A DNA stretch of 46,247 nucleotides from Acidobacteriota bacterium (GCA_025354885.1 JANXLY010000279.1:1-46247), one strand, 5' to 3'. Positions 1 through 10,196 are shown, counted from the first letter of the stretch. The notes: generated by a model not told the origin, from the sequence alone. A program made the numbers and translations.

Positions 1-297
1 GGGATCATCAACAAGCTGCGTGCCTATCAGTTGCAGGATGAAGGTGCCGATACCGTGGAAGCGAATGAAGCCTTGGGGCTGGGAGTCGATCTGAGAGATT
101 ACCGCCTGCCAGCCGCCATCTGCCGTTACTTCGGGATCGAGTCGGTTCGCCTGATGTCGAACAATCCAGAGAAGATTGCTGCACTTGAAAAAGCAGGAGT
201 CCGGATTGAAGAGAGAGTACCCAGCATTGCTTCTGACAGCATTCACTCCAGAGATTATCTCGATGTGAAGCGAGAGAAGATGGGGCACCTGATTTAG
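1..297 (+). CDS. ribA: GTP cyclohydrolase II, C-terminal part (5' end outside window)
   Basis: The reading frame is open from base 1 and encodes the last 98 residues of a GTP cyclohydrolase II domain. This enzyme opens the imidazole ring of GTP in the first step of riboflavin synthesis. The visible signature is the NKLRAYQLQDEGADTVEANE stretch followed by LGVDLRDYR, and then LMSNNPEKIAALEKAGV, which is typical of the RibA C-terminus. Whether the full protein is RibA alone or a fused RibBA cannot be told, because the N-terminal half lies outside the window. The stop codon overlaps by 4 bp the stop of the convergent metalloprotease gene. Confidence 0.9.
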   Translation, partial: GIINKLRAYQLQDEGADTVEANEALGLGVDLRDYRLPAAICRYFGIESVRLMSNNPEKIAALEKAGVRIEERVPSIASDSIHSRDYLDVKREKMGHLI

Positions 298-1742
298 CGG
301 CGCTGCACTACCGCGACTGTGAAGCGGAATGCAGAGTCGGATTGAGTTCCGACACTGCTGTTCCTCAGTGTTACGGTAAATGCACCACCTCCTCTGGGCA
401 CGAAGACGGCAGTGGCCGATGTGGCCGAGAGTCCTTGCAGCGAAGGCGTGGTAATCACGCAACCACTCGTGGCGCAACCGGCACCGCGAATCACAAACTG
501 CAGTGAAGTGGTTACGAAGTTAGTGCCTGTAGCCTGTAGCGTGATGGGTTGGCTGCTAGCCATTACGCCGCTGATGGACATTGCACCGAAGCTTGGCGTG
601 GGTGGGGCTTGGCCAGGAGTTGAGGGTGCTGAGGGAGGTGGAACTGGAGTAGAGGGGGGCGGGGCAGAAGGAGCAGCGACTGCACCGTAAACGGATAGGA
701 TGCCGGCCGTGTCTCCCGCCTCAATACTTCGTTTCTTGAGCTCGCCCATGGCGGCGCTGGCCCACATGGTTTGTTCAGAACAACTGGAATCGGATGGGTG
801 GTCGAGGCCGATCGAATGACCGAATTCATGCGTACCAACGGATTGCACATCGAATTTGTTCGTTTCATCTGCGGTGCCCCAGGTGAAGCTGCGGTTGAAG
901 ACGAGGTTGAAACTGACGATGGTTTGCGTTGAGGGAATGTACGAGACGCGAGTCTGGCCGAGGATCCCCGAGCCGGCGATATAGCCGAGGCTGATGACGT
1001 TGGCACTGAATGGATTGACGTTCAGCCGAAGGGGAGTGCCTGCGGTATTCCATGACGCGACGGACGAGGCAATGGCCGGGAGGAAGTTAGCCGGCAGGCT
1101 TGCGTCGAGTTTATAGGTGACAGCGCTGGTACGCCATTTCGGACCCATGAAGGCATAGCATTGCGGCGTGCCGAGGTTGCGGCTGATCTCGCCAGATGCC
1201 GAGAGTCTGCCGACACGCAGCAAGGTGCGCGAGAGAAAGCTGGAGCTTCTCTCCCATTCGCTGTCGCGAATGGGCTGGTCGATCTCCCGCAGTTCCTGGC
1301 GAATTTGCAGGAGGAGTTCAAGAAGTGACAGGTCGAACTCGGCGACTCGACCCTGATTCATTGCGTACTTGGCGGTGGCGACGAGCGAGCCATTGGCGGC
1401 CTCATCGAGGAAAACCAAGACAGGCTCACCGGCATCGAAGTGGGGTGCAGTGCTGAAGAGTACACCGACATCGCCCACTTCGCCACCGGGCGCCGTGAAC
1501 GAGAGGGAGGACGGAGCTTCCGGGCCCTGTTTCAGCGTGGCTCCTATACGCAGCGTGACGTCGCTATAGATTTCGCCGTCTTCACCGTAATAGCTGTAGA
1601 CCCGGTCTACGTCTCCCATTACAACTGCCTTGGCAGTGCGGACATCGCGTTTGAGGTCGATTTCTTTGGTCGCAGCAAAGCCGAAACTACAAAGGGCAAA
1701 AAAGGCGCAAGCCGCCTGGGGCAAAAACAAATAACGTTTCAT
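294..1742 (-). CDS. Secreted matrixin-like (M10-type) zinc metalloprotease with C-terminal Ig/IPT-like domain
   Basis: A 482-residue protein with a clear signal peptide (about residues 1-23, ending FGFAA). The zinc site HEFGHSIGLDH lies near residue 306-316 and is followed by TMWA, which could supply the Met-turn, so the metzincin assignment is firm. A proline-rich linker (about residues 355-380) leads to a final ~95-residue beta-rich domain, with a CATSGC motif, that resembles IPT/bacterial Ig-like modules. The protein is probably exported to the periplasm or outside the cell. The substrate is unknown. The gene sits alone, convergent with ribA and downstream of the TonB-receptor terminator. 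Confidence 0.85.
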   Translation of the reverse strand: MKRYLFLPQAACAFFALCSFGFAATKEIDLKRDVRTAKAVVMGDVDRVYSYYGEDGEIYSDVTLRIGATLKQGPEAPSSLSFTAPGGEVGDVGVLFSTAPHFDAGEPVLVFLDEAANGSLVATAKYAMNQGRVAEFDLSLLELLLQIRQELREIDQPIRDSEWERSSSFLSRTLLRVGRLSASGEISRNLGTPQCYAFMGPKWRTSAVTYKLDASLPANFLPAIASSVASWNTAGTPLRLNVNPFSANVISLGYIAGSGILGQTRVSYIPSTQTIVSFNLVFNRSFTWGTADETNKFDVQSVGTHEFGHSIGLDHPSDSSCSEQTMWASAAMGELKKRSIEAGDTAGILSVYGAVAAPSAPPPSTPVPPPSAPSTPGQAPPTPSFGAMSISGVMASSQPITLQATGTNFVTTSLQFVIRGAGCATSGCVITTPSLQGLSATSATAVFVPRGGGAFTVTLRNSSVGTQSDSAFRFTVAVVQRR

Positions 1743-1816
1743 TGGATGAGACTACAGATCGGCTGGCGATTCGCGGCCTTGAGGAATTTTTCGAAGAATT
1801 TCGCGGTCCAATAAAT

Positions 1817-1851
1817 AAGGACGGGGAGACTAAGTTAGTCTCCCCGTCCTT
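1817..1851 (-). terminator. Strong hairpin terminator of the TonB-receptor gene
   Basis: A perfect 16-bp inverted repeat (1817-1832 and 1836-1851) with a 3-nt loop lies 26 bp past the stop of the receptor gene. Read on the minus strand, the stem ends in CCGTCCTT and is followed by ATTTATT, giving a short T-rich tail. It also lies between the receptor and the metalloprotease gene, so it should separate their transcription. Confidence 0.8.
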
Positions 1852-1876
1852 GCGCTACTGGCTTGACCTTAGTTGG

Positions 1877-4800
1877 TTAGAACTGGATCATCACGGTAAG
1901 GTTCATCAGCGCCTGACCGCCGAGCGACGCCGTGCGGGGGTCGTCCTGCAGTTTGCCGAAGGTTGCCGGGTTGCGGAAATCCACCGTGGTCGTGGGGCCC
2001 GTAAAGTTGAAGGTCTTGAACGCATTCTGCATGTCCCAACGCACTTGAGCTCTGTACTTCTCCTTGAAGCTAAAGTTCTTCTGCATCGAAATCTGTGCCC
2101 AGGCCATGCTTGGACCGGTCAGAATGTTGCGCCCGGCGTTACCGATTGAGTAGGCATCCGGGTAGGCGAAGGCAGACTGATCAATCACCGCTGGACGGTT
2201 GTTAAGAACAAAGCGATCCGGACCACCATTGTTCCACTTGCTGAAGTCATAGTCGGGTGTGCCAACCAGATTCGGACGGCGTGCGCCGGCAAAACCGGGC
2301 CAGTAGTTACTGGGGCTATTGGCAAAACTGAAGTTCAGCGGGTTGCCGGTTTCCATGGTTTGGATGGTGGAAAGTTCCCATCCGCCAAAGAGCTTATCCT
2401 TCAATCCACCGCTGGACATCCACTTCTTGCCCTTACCAATTGGCAGTTCGTAGTTTGCGGTGAGAATGAAGCGATGCGTGCGGTCATAGCCCGCTCGGCC
2501 CTTTTCCAGATTGCGATTCTGAATGGGAGCCACGCCGCCACCGGAGTTATCCGTGTCTGCACTGTTCAATGCCTTGGACCAGGTATAGAACGTATTCAGA
2601 TAGAAGCCCGAGGACATTCGCTTTTCCAGTTTGATGGTGCCCGAGTGGAATGTGGAGTGACCAAAGTTGGAGCGCGCCGTGATATTGCCAAATTTCGGAA
2701 AGGGCCGAAGATTTTGCGCGTTAGGCAAGGCTGCATCTTTCTGTGCAACGGTTGAGCCGGACATGAAATCGCTACCGAACGTGTTGATCTCCCAGCGCTC
2801 AATGAGTCCTACGCTACCGGATGCCTGATAAGTGGCTTCAATGAGGTAATTACGGATAAACTCATGCTGAACGCTAAAATTATAGTTCATCACGTAAGGA
2901 TTGCGCAGATTCGGATCCCACATGCTCACGTTGCGTCCGCCATAGTTGCTGCCGAGGAATGGGCTGGTGCCATTTACATTTACCGGTGCTTGAGGCTTGA
3001 TGCCTTTGCTGATCTGGTAGATTGGCGTCTGGTCACCAGGGGCGGGTTGTTGCAAGGAAGTGCCGACGTATTCATCGTACATATCGCGGCCGGTGGGGAA
3101 CTTCACATCCACGGTATAAAAGCCGAAGCCGCCGCGGAATACCCATTTCTGAAAGGGGTGCCATGCCAGGCCCAGGCGGGGGTTGAAGTTGTTGTTGTCT
3201 CGTTTGTTCAAGCCTGATGTGGGGTGCGTGATGGCGCCTCTGCCGCCCGTCAAAGCGTCGGTGCCGGCAGGGTCGAATTGGCTCATCAACCCGTACTTGG
3301 TGCTGTATGGACTTTCGTTGGAATACCGCACGCCGATGTTAGCTGTGAGCGTTGGGCTGATTTTCCAGTCATCCTGGAAATAGAAACTGTGGATGGAGGA
3401 ACGAGGCAGCCAACTGGTCAGTTCCGACCGGAAGGTTGCTGAGGTAACGTAGCCACTCAGGAATCCGGCAAAGGGACTGCCGGTATTGGGAGCCGCATTC
3501 CCTGATGCTTGCAATCCAGTGGTGGACCCTGAAAAATCGAAAACAACCGGGTTGGACAGCGTTGCTGTGTTCAGTCGGAATCGCAGCAGGTCGTATCCCA
3601 TTTTGAAAGCGTGCTTGCCTTTGATCACCGACAGGTCGTCGCGGAAGGACATGGTTTCGTTTACGGTACGGTTGGGAGTTGCTCCGCTGAGGCCGTAGAT
3701 CGTGTTGGGCGAGTTGCGGTCACCGCTGCCGAAGGCTGGCATCAGGTCCCCATTTACGTTTGGAATTCCGAGTTTCGACGCCCAATCCTGCTGGTAAGAC
3801 GGCACAGCCGTTGCCGAAAACCGGCGATAATATCCCACGCGGGCGTCATTCACTATGGATGGAGAAACAATGTAAGTATTGCCGAAGGACATGTTTTGAG
3901 TCCGTCCGGGAGTGAGATTGCCGGCTGATCCATCAAACTCCTTACGATCCGGCCGAATATTCCAAGGCCGTTGGTAGCCTGGGAGGAACTTGTTATCAGT
4001 CCAGGAATAGTAAATCTTGGATTTGGTGCTGAACTGATGATCGAGGCGGAGGTTCATGTCATTTTGAAAAACCGCAGCGAATTCGTCAGCCAGATAGTTC
4101 CCTGTCGCGCCAGTAGAATTGAAGGCGCCAGCGCGGTTTGGTTGCTGCCATGGATCGAATTCCAGTACCTTGCGAGCAACTGGATCAATGCGGCCCGCAG
4201 GAATACGGTTGCCGGGGAACGCATCACGCAACCAGGTTCCGTTCACGAGGCGCGTGGTTGCCGGATCGAAAATCGGGTTGGCACCAGCAAAGGTGAAATC
4301 ACCCTGGCGCATACCAAGGCTGGGCACGGACGCATCCACCTGCGCCACTTTCTTTTCGTGAAGGCGCTGAAAGCCGAAGAAGAAAAAGGTCTTGTTGCGG
4401 CCGTCATAAATCTTGGGGATCATCACCGGGCCCGACAGGTTGGCATCGGGCATCATGAAAAAGACCGGCACGCCATTGGGGCGGCCCGGTGTAGGGTCGG
4501 AGGTCTTCAGCCTGTCGAAGAAGAGGCGGTGCTGCATGCGGCGGGTGCGTCCAAAAAAAGAGCCCATGCCGTGCAGTTCATTGGTGCCGCTCTTTTTTAC
4601 AGCGCTGATTACACCGCCAGCCGAGTGCCCATATTCTGCTGGAGGTAGGGTGGTAATCGTCTTTACTTCGGCTGTGGAATTCAACATTGGCCGGATGGCT
4701 TCTGTTCCGGCGTTTTGATCGTTGGCGTTGACGCCATCTTCGAAGAATCCGATCGCCCCTGCGCGCTGGCCAGCCAAGTGGTAGTTGCCCAGGCTGCCGC

Positions 4801-5302
4801 CGAAAGCATAGCCGCCGGTGGTCATGCCGGGAACAATATTCATCGTGGAGTTTACAAAGCGCTGGTACAGCGGCAAGTCATAAAGGACCTGACCGGATAC
4901 CACGGTGCCGGTGGAAGAAGTTTCTGTTTCGAGCAACGGGGAAGTGGAGGATACTTCGACGGTTTCTGCGACGTTACCAACTTGCAGCACCGCGTCTACC
5001 GCTAGCGTGTCGCCCGTGCGTAGCTCGACAGTCTCTGTTGTCTTCTTGAATCCTGCAGCTTCAAAAACAACCTTGTATTGGCCGGGCTGCAGCGACAAGA
5101 TACGGTAGATTCCGTCATTGTTGGTCAGACCAGTCGAGTTGAGATTTGTTGACACCTGAACCACGAGGACCTTCACGTTTGGCACGAGAGATCCACTAGA
5201 GTCCGTAACGCGTCCTGTCATGGTAGAGGTGCCGATCTGCGCCAAAGCAGAACTGGCGAAGAGCAAACCAATAGATAGCAAACACCTGAAGCGAAGGTAC
5301 AT
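1877..5302 (-). CDS. TonB-dependent receptor-like outer-membrane protein with carboxypeptidase-regulatory domain (Oar type)
   Basis: A 1141-residue protein. The signal peptide is about residues 1-21 (ending SSALAQ). A carboxypeptidase-regulatory-like beta-sandwich follows at about 25-105 (TGRVTDSSGSLVPNVKV, then GIYRILSLQPGQY). Next come a plug-like segment (about 110-230) and a long beta-barrel that ends in an aromatic residue (MNLTVMIQF), the usual signal for barrel assembly. Proteins of this architecture are massively expanded in Solibacter-like acidobacteria and are assumed to take up large carbon compounds; the ligand cannot be read here. The start is supported by the AGAAAGGATCTCC ribosome-binding region just upstream of the ATG. 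The gene ends at the hairpin at 1817-1851. Confidence 0.92.
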   Translation of the reverse strand: MYLRFRCLLSIGLLFASSALAQIGTSTMTGRVTDSSGSLVPNVKVLVVQVSTNLNSTGLTNNDGIYRILSLQPGQYKVVFEAAGFKKTTETVELRTGDTLAVDAVLQVGNVAETVEVSSTSPLLETETSSTGTVVSGQVLYDLPLYQRFVNSTMNIVPGMTTGGYAFGGSLGNYHLAGQRAGAIGFFEDGVNANDQNAGTEAIRPMLNSTAEVKTITTLPPAEYGHSAGGVISAVKKSGTNELHGMGSFFGRTRRMQHRLFFDRLKTSDPTPGRPNGVPVFFMMPDANLSGPVMIPKIYDGRNKTFFFFGFQRLHEKKVAQVDASVPSLGMRQGDFTFAGANPIFDPATTRLVNGTWLRDAFPGNRIPAGRIDPVARKVLEFDPWQQPNRAGAFNSTGATGNYLADEFAAVFQNDMNLRLDHQFSTKSKIYYSWTDNKFLPGYQRPWNIRPDRKEFDGSAGNLTPGRTQNMSFGNTYIVSPSIVNDARVGYYRRFSATAVPSYQQDWASKLGIPNVNGDLMPAFGSGDRNSPNTIYGLSGATPNRTVNETMSFRDDLSVIKGKHAFKMGYDLLRFRLNTATLSNPVVFDFSGSTTGLQASGNAAPNTGSPFAGFLSGYVTSATFRSELTSWLPRSSIHSFYFQDDWKISPTLTANIGVRYSNESPYSTKYGLMSQFDPAGTDALTGGRGAITHPTSGLNKRDNNNFNPRLGLAWHPFQKWVFRGGFGFYTVDVKFPTGRDMYDEYVGTSLQQPAPGDQTPIYQISKGIKPQAPVNVNGTSPFLGSNYGGRNVSMWDPNLRNPYVMNYNFSVQHEFIRNYLIEATYQASGSVGLIERWEINTFGSDFMSGSTVAQKDAALPNAQNLRPFPKFGNITARSNFGHSTFHSGTIKLEKRMSSGFYLNTFYTWSKALNSADTDNSGGGVAPIQNRNLEKGRAGYDRTHRFILTANYELPIGKGKKWMSSGGLKDKLFGGWELSTIQTMETGNPLNFSFANSPSNYWPGFAGARRPNLVGTPDYDFSKWNNGGPDRFVLNNRPAVIDQSAFAYPDAYSIGNAGRNILTGPSMAWAQISMQKNFSFKEKYRAQVRWDMQNAFKTFNFTGPTTTVDFRNPATFGKLQDDPRTASLGGQALMNLTVMIQF

Positions 5303-5407
5303 GGAGATCCTTTCTCACTACGCCCAAATTATGTGGACAAGCCACAAGGGTTGAAAAGGACTCTATAACGTTTCCAGACCCAACGCAAGGGGGGATAACT
5401 CAAAAAA

Positions 5408-5782
5408 TCAGACTCGACCGGCGGATTCGAGAGCAGCATATTCATCCTCGGCGAACAAACGGGAGCGCGTGAGGAATCGAACCCCGTCGGATCCCTCAAG
5501 CGAGAACATGCCGCCACGGCCCGGGACGACATCGATGGTGAGCTCTGTATGCTTCCAGTATTCGAACTGACTCTTGCTCATGTAGAAGGGTGTGCCGCCG
5601 ATTTCGCCGAGTTGGACGTCACTATCACCTACCAGAAACTCGCCGCGCGGAAAGCACATCGGGGAGCTGCCGTCGCAGCAGCCCCCCGATTGGTGGAACA
5701 TCAAATCGCCGTGCACTGCCTTCAGCTTCTCGATCAAAGCGAGCGCAGAATCGGAGGCGAGTACCTGGAGCGGGATGGTCAT
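5408..5782 (-). CDS. DUF779 family protein
   Basis: A 124-residue soluble protein with the DUF779 hallmark LMFHQSGGCCDGSSPMC near residues 27-43, a Cys-rich loop that could bind metal, followed by LGEIGGTPFYMS and a run ending in RFLTRSRLF. Its start lies 4 bp past the stop of the aldehyde dehydrogenase gene, so the two are translated from one mRNA. This pairing is common for DUF779, and the protein is thought to be an accessory of the dehydrogenase. Its biochemical role is unknown. Confidence 0.88.
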   Translation of the reverse strand: MTIPLQVLASDSALALIEKLKAVHGDLMFHQSGGCCDGSSPMCFPRGEFLVGDSDVQLGEIGGTPFYMSKSQFEYWKHTELTIDVVPGRGGMFSLEGSDGVRFLTRSRLFAEDEYAALESAGRV

Positions 5783-5786
5783 CAGT

Positions 5787-7307
5787 TTAGAAAAACCCCA
5801 TGGCGTTCGGGTCGTAGCTGACCAACTGATTCTTGGTCTGCTGGTAATGATCGAGCATCATGCGGTGATTCTCGCGACCAACGCCAGATTGCTTGTACCC
5901 ACCGAACGCAGCGTGAGCGGGATAGAGATGGTAACAGTTGGTCCAGACACGACCGGCCTGGATTTCACGACCGAAATGGTAGGCGCGGTTCATGTCGCGA
6001 GTCCAGACGCCGGCACCAAGTCCGTAGAGCGTATCGTTGGCAAGAGCGAGTGCCTCCTCGTCATCTTTGAAAGTCGTAACGCTCACCACGGGGCCAAAGA
6101 TTTCTTCCTGAAAGATGCGCATTTTGTTGTGGCCCTTGAAGACCGTAGGCTGAACGTAATAACCGCCGGCCATCTCACCTTCGAAAACTGCGCGACCGCC
6201 GCCGGTGAGGATCTCGGCTCCTTCCTGCTTGCCGATATCGATATAGGAAAGAATTTTTTCGAGCTGCTCGCTTGAGGCCTGCGCACCGAGCATCGTGCTG
6301 GAATCCAGCGGGTTGCCCTGACGAATCGCCTGGACGCGAGGCAGAACTTTCTCCATGAAGCGCTCATAAATCGATTCGTGAATCAGGGCACGCGAAGGGC
6401 AGGTGCAGACTTCACCCTGATTGAGAGCAAAGAGAACAAAGCCTTCGATAGCCTTGTCGAGGAATGCATCGTCTTTGCTCATCACGTCTTCGAAGAAAAT
6501 GTTGGGGCTCTTGCCGCCAAGTTCGAGCGTGACGGGGATCAGATTCTGCGAAGCGTATTGCATGATCAGACGGCCCGTAGTGGTTTCGCCGGTGAAGGCG
6601 ATCTTGGCGATGCGTGAGCTCGATGCAAGCGGCTTGCCGGCCTCAAGCCCAAAACCGTTGACGACATTGAGAACGCCGGGAGGTAGCAAATCGCCGATGA
6701 GTTCGAGCCAGACAAGGATGGATAGGGGCGTCTGTTCGGCCGGCTTGAGAATAACGCAATTGCCGGCGGCAAGCGCAGGGGCAAGCTTCCACGTGGCCAT
6801 CAAGATCGGAAAATTCCAGGGGATGATTTGGCCGACCACTCCGAGCGGTTCGTGGTAGTGGTAAGCGACAGTGTTTTCGTCGATCTCGGAAATGGATCCT
6901 TCCTGAGCGCGGATAGCACCGGCGAAGTAGCGGAAGTGATCGATGGCGAGGGGAATGTCAGCGGCCATCGTTTCGCGAATGGGCTTGCCGTTATCCCAGG
7001 TTTCGACTGTGGCAAGGAGGTTGAGATTCTGCTCCATACGTTCTGCAATCTGCTCGAGGATGCGCGCGCGGCGGGCGACAGAGGTCTTGCCCCAGGCACG
7101 GCGGGCAGCGTGTGCGGCGTCTAGGGCCCGGTCGATATCGGCAGCATTGGAGCGGGGGATTTCGCAGAGCACCTGGCCCGTGATGGGTGTGGTGTTTTCG
7201 AAATAACTTTGCGAGAGCGGGGCCACCCACTCGCCGCCAATATAGTTTTCATAGCGACGCTTGAGGTTGAGCGGCATGCCGCCGAGAGCGGACTGATGAG
7301 AGGACAT
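5787..7307 (-). CDS. NAD-dependent aldehyde dehydrogenase, AldB/ExaC type
   Basis: A 506-residue enzyme of normal family length that oxidises aldehydes to acids with NAD(P). The Rossmann region shows [18 protein letters not shown]; the general-base glutamate is in [10 protein letters not shown]; the catalytic cysteine is the first Cys of [11 protein letters not shown] near residue 300. The C-terminal signature is [16 protein letters not shown]. The [12 protein letters not shown] start and the EVCTCPSR variant are those of the acetaldehyde (AldB/ExaC) group often used in ethanol or short-chain aldehyde oxidation. The DUF779 partner supports this. An AAGGATCC ribosome-binding site precedes the ATG. 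Confidence 0.93.
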   Translation of the reverse strand: MSSHQSALGGMPLNLKRRYENYIGGEWVAPLSQSYFENTTPITGQVLCEIPRSNAADIDRALDAAHAARRAWGKTSVARRARILEQIAERMEQNLNLLATVETWDNGKPIRETMAADIPLAIDHFRYFAGAIRAQEGSISEIDENTVAYHYHEPLGVVGQIIPWNFPILMATWKLAPALAAGNCVILKPAEQTPLSILVWLELIGDLLPPGVLNVVNGFGLEAGKPLASSSRIAKIAFTGETTTGRLIMQYASQNLIPVTLELGGKSPNIFFEDVMSKDDAFLDKAIEGFVLFALNQGEVCTCPSRALIHESIYERFMEKVLPRVQAIRQGNPLDSSTMLGAQASSEQLEKILSYIDIGKQEGAEILTGGGRAVFEGEMAGGYYVQPTVFKGHNKMRIFQEEIFGPVVSVTTFKDDEEALALANDTLYGLGAGVWTRDMNRAYHFGREIQAGRVWTNCYHLYPAHAAFGGYKQSGVGRENHRMMLDHYQQTKNQLVSYDPNAMGFF

Positions 7308-7332
7308 GGAAATGGATCCTTGAATCGATATC

Positions 7333-7359
7333 GCGGAGTTCGAATACGACCCACTCCGC
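7333..7359. repeat. 7-bp inverted repeat between the peptidase and aldehyde dehydrogenase genes
   Basis: GCGGAGT (7333-7339) and ACTCCGC (7353-7359) face each other across 13 bases in the 108-bp gap upstream of the aldehyde dehydrogenase ATG. There is no T-tract on either side, so an operator or weak RNA hairpin is as likely as a terminator. Confidence 0.3.
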
Positions 7360-7415
7360 CGCAGACGATTCTATACGCAAGCGGCCTTGGATGGAGAGCC
7401 GACGATTCAGCTTGC

Positions 7416-10154
7416 CTACCTCACGACGCCGGGTCCCCGCAATACAGCGTTCATAAAGAGAACGTTCATACTGTCGATGTAGGCACGAAAATTGGGGTCG
7501 GCTGTAAAGCCAACCACTAGCCCGCGACCCTCACGCGCTACTACAACCAGTGGTTTATAGGCAAGCTGCTTCCTGTTTTCTTCCCACATGTAGCCACTTT
7601 GCAGTAGGTCAGTCGGGCCAGCGTAAACAGCGGCATTGATGCCGCGATCGATTTTGATGGGCGTGTAAATCGTCCGGCCATTGACCAGTACATTCACATA
7701 CTCCTGTGCGCCAGCTCCGATCCACGATTCCGTGTCGACCTTCGCCTTGCAGAGCACACCGGCAACGTCATCAGGCATTTCACGATCGCTCTGGATGGCC
7801 TTGAGATAGTCTTCTTCCTTGGTGAAGAGTTTGCCGGCTACAGGGCCGCCATCGGCGGCAGGTGCCGCTGCAGTGGGCGGAGGCGCAGTGCCTGTCGCAG
7901 TGCGGCGGCCACCGGCTTCGGCCACTGGCCCAGATCCTGCTGGCGCCGGGGTTTCGCGAGCGAGTAATTCCTGTTGGATCGGGAGCAGGCTCACCTGGCC
8001 GCTGGCGAGGAAGCCAGTGCCCGAACCAACGCCGACAATAACACCACCTGCAGCAACCCAATCCTTGATACGGCGAATCGCGCCACCCAGTTCACCGACA
8101 AGATTCCCCTGCGTTTCAGGCACGATCAGGACTTGAAACTTGCTGAGGTCCACCATGCCCAGACTGCGTACTCGGATGCGCGTCACCGGATACCCGAATT
8201 GACGCTCAATGACGAAGGCTGTCGCCCCGGCGCTTGATCCCGAAACCGGCGAATCCCAAATGATTGCGATGTTCGGCTTCTTGAGGCTAATCGTATTGTT
8301 AGAACCGTAGTTCGGACCTTCATCCACCCAGCTCGTATGGACCGCAACTACATCTGCACCTGTGGTCGTAGCGAGCCGTGCAACGGTTTCGTGGATGCCC
8401 TCTGGATTTTCCTTGACCTGCAGGATGAGTGTTCCGTTTGGATACTTGCGGGAAGCCTGGGTGAAAGTTTTGCCCGCGCTCAGAACTTTGAGATTGGCTT
8501 TGAATGCTTCTGCGAGAAAGCGTGCGCTGGCCTGTGTGCCCCAGGGCACAAGATAAGCGACACTTGCTTTGCCACCTTCCACTTTGCCTGCCGGCATTTT
8601 TCCTGCCACAACCATGTCGCCTGGCACTGTCAGCACGCTCTTGGCAATGACCTGCTGCACGTTGTACTGGATCGGCAGACTCCACGCAGTAACGTCGTAG
8701 ATTTCGTCGCGCTGTTTCTTCTTACGGCGGCGTTCCTGTTCCTTTAAAAAATCTTCTTCGAGCTTCGTATCTGGCTCCAGCAGCGTGCGGATCATTCTCT
8801 TCATTGGCTGCGCGGCGCTGATGAGGTAGGAGCCCTGCGGAGCCTGTGTGCCCTCTACCTGAAACGCGTCTTTCGACTTGCGCACTTCAATGCCCTGTGC
8901 GGCAAGCAGGTCCGCCAGTTTGTCGGCAGCGCTCGTGTCTCCATTGCGCAGCAATACATATTCCTTACTGGCCTCGGTCTTGCCTTCTTCGACTGCTGTA
9001 CGACGGTAATCCCAGAAGTTTTCGAGCAGTGCCTTGCGGTTGGTGGCTGCCGTCTCACAAGTGGAAATGCTGGCGATAAAGTGCTTCTGCACGCTCTGCG
9101 CAAAGCTGAACACCGTGCCGTCGCTCTTCTCCCAGAGCAGTCCACGTGAACTGGCGTTTTCATAGGTCATCGCGATCGAGCCGTAGTAAATAGGCCAGCT
9201 TGCACCGTAGCCAGGGTAGAAGGCATCATACACTTCGCGAGTGAAGTAACGAAAGCCGAACTGGTCAAAATACTTTGCGTTGTTCTTCCCAAACCAGAAC
9301 AGGCTTTCCTTCTGATTCTTGAGGATGTGCGGATTGTAGGGCACAGCTTCAGGGGCGAAGTAATAAGTAGAGTCGCCGCCCATTTCGTGCAGATCGACGA
9401 ACACGATCGGGAGCCAGTCGAGCAGGGTCTTGATGCGTCCACGTGTTTCTGGTTGCGTCATTGCAGTCCAGTCGCGGTTCATGTCGAACATATAGTGATT
9501 CGTTCGGCCACCGGGCCAGGGTTCTGCATGCTCTGCTGCCAGAGGATTCGCATTTGCTTCGAGACCCTCGGCGATTTCAAAATTATGAACAAAGCGATCT
9601 CTGCCGTCGGGGTTCTGTGTCGGGTCGATCATGATCAGCGTGTTGGCCAGAATTGCATCGACGGTTTTGTCATTCTTCGAAGCGAGCAGATGATAGGCCG
9701 TCACCATTGCTGCGTCGGGGCTGGAGATCTCATTGCCGTGTACGCCGTAAGCAAGCATGACGATGGCAGGCAAATTACCGATCAACTTTTGTGCGTCGGC
9801 TTCATTGGTCTTGCGCGGGTCAGCGAGCTTTTTCATGCCCGCCTGAATGTCGCTCAAGCGCTTGATGTTTGCCTCGCTTCCGACGATGGCAACAATGAGC
9901 TTGCGGTTCTCCCAGGTCTTCGCGTATTCGATCAATTTCACTCGGTTCGGCTGTGCGGCGGCGAGAGTTTCAAAATACTTCATCAGTTGGGCATGCGGCG
10001 CAATTCGCTCACCGGGTTCATAGCCGAGCGTCTTCTTTATGGTCGGGATCGCGGGGTCATAGACCGCCCCTGGCCACATATCTACTGTGCGCTTCTGCGC
10101 AAACACGGAAGCGGCGAGCACAAGGCCCAGAACGAGTTTTGAAACAAATCGCAT
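7416..10154 (-). CDS. Secreted M14 family zinc carboxypeptidase with GATase1-like domain
   Basis: A 912-residue protein with a signal peptide (about 1-19, ending ASVFAQ). The N-terminal half is an M14 peptidase: the zinc-binding HGNE motif is near residue 137 (AYGVHGNEISS), followed by DPTQNPDGRDR and by VDLHEMGG near residue 255, which supplies the third zinc ligand. From about residue 630 a glutamine-amidotransferase-like fold is recognisable (IAIIWDSPVSG, LIVPETQG, WVAAGGVIVGVGSG). An Ala/Pro/Gly-rich linker at about 735-775 splits this domain. It probably digests peptides in the periplasm. The first ATG sits inside an inverted repeat and no Shine-Dalgarno is evident. Confidence 0.87.
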   Translation of the reverse strand: MRFVSKLVLGLVLAASVFAQKRTVDMWPGAVYDPAIPTIKKTLGYEPGERIAPHAQLMKYFETLAAAQPNRVKLIEYAKTWENRKLIVAIVGSEANIKRLSDIQAGMKKLADPRKTNEADAQKLIGNLPAIVMLAYGVHGNEISSPDAAMVTAYHLLASKNDKTVDAILANTLIMIDPTQNPDGRDRFVHNFEIAEGLEANANPLAAEHAEPWPGGRTNHYMFDMNRDWTAMTQPETRGRIKTLLDWLPIVFVDLHEMGGDSTYYFAPEAVPYNPHILKNQKESLFWFGKNNAKYFDQFGFRYFTREVYDAFYPGYGASWPIYYGSIAMTYENASSRGLLWEKSDGTVFSFAQSVQKHFIASISTCETAATNRKALLENFWDYRRTAVEEGKTEASKEYVLLRNGDTSAADKLADLLAAQGIEVRKSKDAFQVEGTQAPQGSYLISAAQPMKRMIRTLLEPDTKLEEDFLKEQERRRKKKQRDEIYDVTAWSLPIQYNVQQVIAKSVLTVPGDMVVAGKMPAGKVEGGKASVAYLVPWGTQASARFLAEAFKANLKVLSAGKTFTQASRKYPNGTLILQVKENPEGIHETVARLATTTGADVVAVHTSWVDEGPNYGSNNTISLKKPNIAIIWDSPVSGSSAGATAFVIERQFGYPVTRIRVRSLGMVDLSKFQVLIVPETQGNLVGELGGAIRRIKDWVAAGGVIVGVGSGTGFLASGQVSLLPIQQELLARETPAPAGSGPVAEAGGRRTATGTAPPPTAAAPAADGGPVAGKLFTKEEDYLKAIQSDREMPDDVAGVLCKAKVDTESWIGAGAQEYVNVLVNGRTIYTPIKIDRGINAAVYAGPTDLLQSGYMWEENRKQLAYKPLVVVAREGRGLVVGFTADPNFRAYIDSMNVLFMNAVLRGPGVVR

Positions 10155-10170
10155 AACTTATTAGGTTATG
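10152..10170. repeat. Inverted repeat overlapping the M14 peptidase start codon
   Basis: CATAAC (10152-10157) and GTTATG (10165-10170) form a 6-bp perfect inverted repeat with a 7-base spacer. The start codon of the minus-strand M14 gene is part of one arm, so either a protein bound here or an RNA hairpin would cover the initiation site. It may be chance. Confidence 0.35.
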
Positions 10171-10196
10171 TCAAAACGGAGCCAGATCGTTTTTCT

